Part shown: positions 59,367 to 64,000 of the stretch, one piece after another
Layout: the number at the start of each line of letters is the position of its first letter
How positions within the stretch are numbered: the first letter of the stretch is position 1
Origin: Blepharisma stoltei
Lineage: Eukaryota; Ciliophora; Heterotrichea; Heterotrichida; Blepharismidae
Assembly (NCBI GenBank): GCA_914767885.1
Contig: CAJZBQ010000036.1
Span: 1,054,001 to 1,118,000, forward strand
DNA: 64,000 nucleotides
Direction of reading: 5' to 3'
Made by a program: the position numbers and the translations under genes
The notes under the pieces: model-generated
What the model was told of the DNA's origin: nothing
The model's database searches: none
The model's input: the letters and a program-made list of their open reading frames with translations, nothing else

Positions 59367-62300
59367 CTATATACTTAATGCCCTTGAAATTTCTGCTGCG
59401 ATTTCTTGTCAATTTTGCTCTGCTCCGCAGTTTTGATCAACCTTGGTATGCTTAAAATTATCCAGGGCTATTCAAGGTAAATCAGTATATAAAAAACAGT
59501 TAAATATTAACACTATTAGTAGACTTAATTGAAATATATACCGATTTTTATTAAATAAAGGCAAATGTTATATAAATTATTAATCATAAATAAAAATGTA
59601 TAATCTTTCAGCTCTGTGAACTCAGAGACTACTTTTTTCTCGAAGATAAATTGTGTTTGATTTAGTGGAAATATGAAAAATACAAAGAAAGGTGTAAGCA
59701 TTATAAAAATATGCCAGCATGAATGTGTCTATATAAAGGTTACAATTCAATAATTACTGTTAAGCTCAAAAAAGCGGCTTGATATTGCTAGGAAAAAAGA
59801 AATCGCTGCTATAAACGCTCATTTTATATTGACAAGTTTACTTGTTAAAAAGAATCATTTAGCTTGCTTTCAGCTTCAAAATTTATTTTCTTCTTTTTTA
59901 GAAAGTGCTATTATAATATAAACATAGCGGCAAACCATAATCAGCCCAGCAAATATCGGAGGCTATATAAATTTTACAGAAAAAGTAAGCAAAGTCCCAT
60001 TAAAAGCTGTATTCAAGTCAACATATAGCATTAAAACAAATAAAAATACATAAATAGCTGTCTTCATATTTGGGTTTTTCAGTCTTGCTACATGAATAAA
60101 GCAGACTAAAATGCTCATAAAGCTGATTAAAAAATCAACCATGCGTATACTCCCTGAGCTAAAGCCAAAACAATAATATTCTCAGTCGCATGCATGGTAC
60201 ATCATGCTTGTGATCATATTCAGTCCATATACTGCAACCTCTCCATAATAGAAATGCAACGTTCCTATAATAAGTGCTGGGATCATCGCAAGATTTGAAG
60301 CTACTAAGCAAAAAAGGCCAAGATCATATATACTATCGCTAAAACCTAGTTCGCCACAATAAGGCCCAGCTGTATTCTGAGAACAATAGCACGTATAAGC
60401 TACTTGGTTTGACAAATAATGATACTGTGAATTGCACATATTATTGCCAACTTTAGTCCGAAATATCCCAAGACTAAAAGGTATTGATGGACTTTTAGTA
60501 TCAATTGAGCTAAATTTTAATGAAATATAATTTATACCTTGTTTTAAATATCTGAATTCAACAATAATTGAAGCTTTTTCAGCATCTTTTATAAGGCTGC
60601 AGTACACTTTAGAATCTTTACAGCTAGAAAAATAGAAGTAAAAGCTTGATGCTGTAGGGGGGCTTGCTAGCTGGATCCGGATTTCTAGGTTTTCATTGAG
60701 TAAATTGAAAAGAGTGTCTATATCGAGAGTGCTGTTATTGTATAGTATTAATTTAGCTCCATATCTATTATCGACGTGGTCTGGTAATACTATGAATTTG
60801 TGATACTGAATAGGGAGTTCAAAGGAGAAAATCCCATAGGTGTTCATTCTGATTTCAGTTTCATAAATACTTGTATAGCTACTCACTCAATCTTGGGAAA
60901 CGATACTGTTGTTCACTATCATGTATCCACTTTTATCTCATTTATAATCTTTAGTGATAATTTCGTATTCAAAAAGCTGATCTGCAGATGAAAAGAATAC
61001 AAAATACCAAAGGCCAGGTTTTGGACTAGAAATTATCCTGTTTCTATTGAATTTAGCTATATGCGTGCTTGACATTTGGTCAAGTATCAACCCCACCTCC
61101 TCAATTCCAAACTACCTCGTCTTGGTAATAAGAAATATCACAGATATTGATTTTAGCTTCAAGGCTATTAAAGCGCGATTTGTAGCATGTTTACACATAT
61201 ATTTAATACTTTATTTCATATCTCTACTAAAAAGAAAAATTTTATATGATAAAGATTTTTAAACTAATAAATAAAGGAGTTAATAGAGAAATACGCTTTA
61301 TATCGCTTAATTATCGTATTTTAAAATAATCCAGTTGGATTCTAATTTAAAATAGATAGAAACAAATGAATAAACTTAAGCACAATTATGTATCATATGC
61401 ACATACAATATCTAGGATCGATTTCGCAGAATAATGCATTTAACAAATTTAATATGCTTAAATAGCTTATTTTATATATAAAGCATGATATATCTCATTT
61501 AAATTTAAAACAAAAGCTAAATTAGCTAGGTATATAAAAATTTGTATATAGTAAGGGGATATGAAATAAATATTAAATATATGTGTAAAATGCTACAAAT
61601 CGCGTTTTATTAGCATAGGTGCGAAAATACTGCGATATATCATATATTTCTTATTATCGAGACTAAGTATTTTGGTATTGAGGGGGCTAGGGGAGCTGGC
61701 CCTTCATCAATTTAATTATATCTATTTTAATTATCCAATCCTGCATATGATTTGTCCAGATTTATTAAAATGCCAAAAATTACTTTCATCAATTGCATCC
61801 CCTAATATGAAATTCTCTGAGCTTGCTGTTAAGTTCAAATTACTTATTAATCCATAAGCATTAATGATAAGAAACTCAGTTCCTGCTCTGACATCATATA
61901 TAGCTGGCTTTACATCCGAATCAATTTCACTATTTGGCAAGTCCAAAACTTCAATGTCACACTCTGCAGAAACACTCGAATAATTTCTATTAATTAAATA
62001 TTCAGATGACGTGAAAATTTGCGATTCACAGTAATACGATCATACTTTTATCTTATATCTCCACCCATAAACTGTATAGGCAGCCTGCATATGGCTTTGA
62101 TCTAATAAGCCTCCATCCAGTCTAAAAATAAAATAATTCGCCTTCTTAGGATATGGGATATCAATTTTATATTTCCAGTTTTCTTTTTCTTTTAGCTCAA
62201 TTTTATAGTCATAGAACTCTTCGTCTGGAATTGAGTCAAATCTTATATAGAAAAGAGGTTTTGGGGTTGGGTATTCAGAGAGTTTTCCATCTATATCAGT

Positions 62301-62459
62301 CAATGTGACTTGAATTGAAAGCTTTAGTAATGGCTGAGAAATTGGAATTGGGATGTTTTCGTAGCAAATCTGCATTTTTCGGCATCCACCGGAGAAACTC
62401 TCGTGCACAAATGTTGAGTTTTCTAAAGCCAGTACTGCTGAAAACAAAATTCAAAACAT
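59367..62459 (-). CDS. TMEM8/PGAP6-like membrane protein with EGF motif
   Basis: 739 residues after two introns and two IESs. Signal peptide M-F-W-I-L-F-S-A-V-L-A-L. A long extracellular beta-rich region follows, then a single EGF-like motif C-Y-C-S-Q-N-T-A-G-P-Y-C-G. A multi-pass domain begins near L-G-L-F-C-L-V-A-S-N-L-A, with the diagnostic M-Y-H-A-C-D, R-M-V-D-F-L-I-S-F-M-S-I, and, after an intron, H-S-C-W-H-I-F-I-M-L. TMEM8 relatives include PGAP6 (GPI phospholipase A2) and myomaker; His, Ser and Asp of that superfamily (C-REST type) are visible. The 61087-61747 junction and the last exon are less certain. Confidence 0.75.
59492..59673. mobile_element. Probable 182-bp TA-bounded IES near the end of TMEM8-like gene
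   Basis: TA at 59490-59491 and 59672-59673. Excision adds the clearly coding tail Y-T-D-L-P-W-I-A-L-D-N-F-K-H to F-F-V-F-F-I. Without it the gene ends in low-complexity sequence at 59525. Confidence 0.6.
59729..59743 (-). other. 15-nt intron
   Basis: gtaacctttatatag on the minus strand; joins S-N-Y-W-I to T-H-S-C-W-H. Confidence 0.8.
59963..59977 (-). other. 15-nt intron
   Basis: gtaaaatttatatag on the minus strand; joins L-L-T-F-S to P-P-I-F-A-G-L. Confidence 0.8.
61087..61747. mobile_element. About 660-bp palindromic IES in TMEM8-like gene
   Basis: Inverted arms, for example CGCGATTTGTAGCAT..TTTACACATATATTTAAT on the left, its complement near 61570-61620, and outer words CCTCAATTCCAAACTAC / CCTCAATACCAAAATAC. 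TA-to-TA excision (61085, 61746) gives G-Q-I-I-L-D-Q-M-S-S-T-H in frame. The true element could be shorter; boundaries are approximate. Confidence 0.6.
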
Positions 62460-62595
62460 ATTTTATTATGATAAATCTTATTAATACTAAAAATATTTTG
62501 ATTATAAAATCGAGCTTATTATAGAAGCCTTTATAGCTGTTTTCTCATTAATTGCTTTAAAAATGCTATTTAAAGTTTTAAAATAAATTTTAAAT

Positions 62596-63848
62596 TTACT
62601 GACTTAACTCTGAAATTTCATTCAGATACTTTTCCCAATCCTTCTCATAATCCCCTGCTTTTTCAGCAGCTCCTTGCTCTTTTTTATCAAACCTTTTTTC
62701 TCCTATATTTTTCAAGCTTCCAATCAGCCCAATTTCATCTTCCCTTAGCTTGCTCTGAGCTCCATGCTGATCTTTTCAATCATTGCACAGCCTCTGTACA
62801 CTTCTTAATATCCCTGAATCTCTAAAATCCTTATCTGACGCCTGGAACATAATATTTTGCTGAGATTCTATACAATTTTCAAGCTCCCCCACCCTCTCCT
62901 GCAGGAATTTTTCTTCTTGTTCCAATCTTTGAAGCTCAGAATTTAAACGACTTATTAGGTCGTTAAAAACTTCAGAGCTTTCCAAATTTAATTTATCCAA
63001 AATTCCTCTGGATTCTTGGGTCCCAATTTTTAAGACTTCTAATAATTGGTTCACTTTTTCACTAGGAATGCTATTAGAATCAGCCGAAATTTGTGCCAGT
63101 GAGGTTAAGGTTGGAGCTATTTGTGAAGCTGCGTTGTTTTGAGCACTGAAATCTAAAAGATGAGAAGCGAGTTCTGAAAGCTCAGAAAAAGATATTGCAA
63201 TTTCCTGTGGATGGCACTGTTTTCGCCTTGATTTTCCCACTGGAAAAATGTTTTAGTTCCACCAGTGCCAATTGGTTTGGCCAAACCAAAAAATTTTCCC
63301 AGTGGGAAAATCAAGGCCAAAATAGCGCCATCCATGGGAAATATGTATACTGGGGATGTGTAATACTCTTGACTTTCTTCAAGAATTGAGAGTAGTTCGT
63401 CATTTTGTGAAGTTTTATTTTTGAAATAGCTTTCTGTAAAAACTCGAGTCCCTCTGGCTCGGCCTAGTTCTTTTTTAATCAAATTTTGGTCATTTTCGTT
63501 AGAAGAAAGCTTGATTTTTATTAGTGACAATGATGATTGGCAATTGTCATTTTCAGATTCAGCTCTGGAGTAAGAAAATTTAGCTAGGCTAATTTCTTTT
63601 TGCCGATATGCCATTTCTTGAGCACATTGGATGCCTTGCTGCTCAATTTGGCGATCGTGGTCGAGCTGCTCTTTTTGAATTTCTTCCGTTAAATCATCTA
63701 ATGTTTTGTACACTTGGATAAAATAGTCAGGCAATTTGTTGCTTAAATCCAATTGAGGAAATAAAAGTTTTGAAGCGAAGTCTGAGTGGGAAGTAATCCT
63801 TGCGCCGTGTAGCAATGCGGAAATAGCTAAAATGATAACGATTTTCAT
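62596..63848 (-). CDS. Secreted coiled-coil protein, possibly extrusome (trichocyst-matrix-like)
   Basis: 367 residues after excising 63195-63343. Signal peptide M-K-I-V-I-I-L-A-I-S-A-L-L-H-G-A. The rest is almost entirely heptad-rich (T-L-D-D-L-T-E-E-I-Q-K-E-Q-L-D-H-D and V-N-Q-L-L-E-V-L-K-I-G-T), with isolated Cys (Q-C-A-Q-E, D-N-C-Q-S-S). A signal peptide plus coiled coils with few Cys fits trichocyst-matrix-type proteins of ciliate secretory granules, but no diagnostic motif is present. One TGA (after C-N-D) is read as Trp. It ends in E-I-S-E-L-S-Q. Confidence 0.65.
63195..63343. mobile_element. 149-bp palindromic TA-bounded IES (family also at 57467)
   Basis: Closely matches 57467-57620 over its length, including GCCTTGATTTTCCCACTGG, CCCAGTGGGAAAATCAAGG and GCGCCATCCATGG. 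Excision joins S-P-V-Y-I to S-F-S-E-L-S-E-L-A in frame. Confidence 0.92.
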
Positions 63849-64000
63849 TTTAATTTTATTACTGTTAAGTTTTCAAATTTAAAAATGATATGTATGTATT
63901 TTTTTAGGAAGTAAAGAATATTGCGTGCAAATTGTGGTTAATTTGTCGATCCAAGAAAACTATTAAAATTGCATTGATATATAGAAAAAAAAAATTTGCT

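Noticed and set aside
1-64000. Operon-like co-transcription and ribosome-binding sites
   Set aside because: Eukaryotic gene structure with nuclear introns; same-strand runs of genes are separated by ordinary spacers.
1-64000. tRNA, rRNA, telomere repeats or a complete transposase gene
   Set aside because: None was found on reading either strand; all the mobile elements here look non-autonomous.
63900-64000. A further gene at the right edge
   Set aside because: Only AT-rich upstream sequence of the secreted coiled-coil gene is visible.

Overview
The window reads as heterotrich ciliate DNA, most like Blepharisma, and apparently from the germline (micronuclear) genome. Three things in the sequence point there. 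(1) TGA is sense and falls where conserved families need Trp: the kinase D-I-W and H-P-W motifs, Fe/Mn SOD, the cyclin IDWL motif and a Myb repeat. Only TAA and TAG end genes. (2) Introns are tiny, 15 or 16 nt, GT-AG. (3) Many genes are cut by sequences that are neither exon nor intron. They carry short direct repeats (TA, TNA, 9 bp, or 12-19 bp), and removing one interval plus one repeat copy restores frame and domain. I treat these as internal eliminated sequences (IESs). In every repaired gene model except one, the coding length after removal is a multiple of three. Organism and compartment are inferred from the sequence alone.

Layout. 0-8 kb: coiled-coil protein (-), small protein (-), eIF3d (-), a kinase (+), ArfGAP (-). 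8-21 kb, all +: PP2C, KA1-type kinase, LITAF zinc protein, LRR-TKL kinase, secreted SOD, RBR ubiquitin ligase, second PP2C. 21-32 kb: HEATR6-like (-), small basic protein (-), ankyrin protein (+), zinc protein (+), mitotic cyclin (-). 32-36 kb: a decayed duplicate next to a broken coiled-coil/CCHC gene, then a zinc-finger LRR protein (-). 36-49 kb: ribosomal protein eL42 (+), large LRR protein (-), SCAMP-like protein (+), IQ-motif protein (-), ATG3 (+), E2 (-), DOT1-like methyltransferase (+). 49-64 kb, all -: pseudokinase, DYRK, small basic protein, R2R3-Myb, ankyrin-AGC kinase, TMEM8-like protein, secreted coiled-coil protein.

The genes are single eukaryotic units, not operons. Signalling dominates: six protein kinases, one pseudokinase and two PP2C phosphatases. 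Ubiquitin and autophagy genes (RBR E3, E2, ATG3) are also present.

The eliminated sequences fall into several kinds: MITE-like elements ending CTCCCCCC with TNA duplications; TA-bounded elements from 50 bp upward; long palindromes; two elements with 9-bp duplications; and three retro-like insertions with 12-19 bp duplications and a shared TAATCT-like tail. One MITE sits inside a 16-nt intron. Two coding MITEs and one 9-bp-duplication element have in-frame junctions without TA, which a pure TA-boundary model does not explain.
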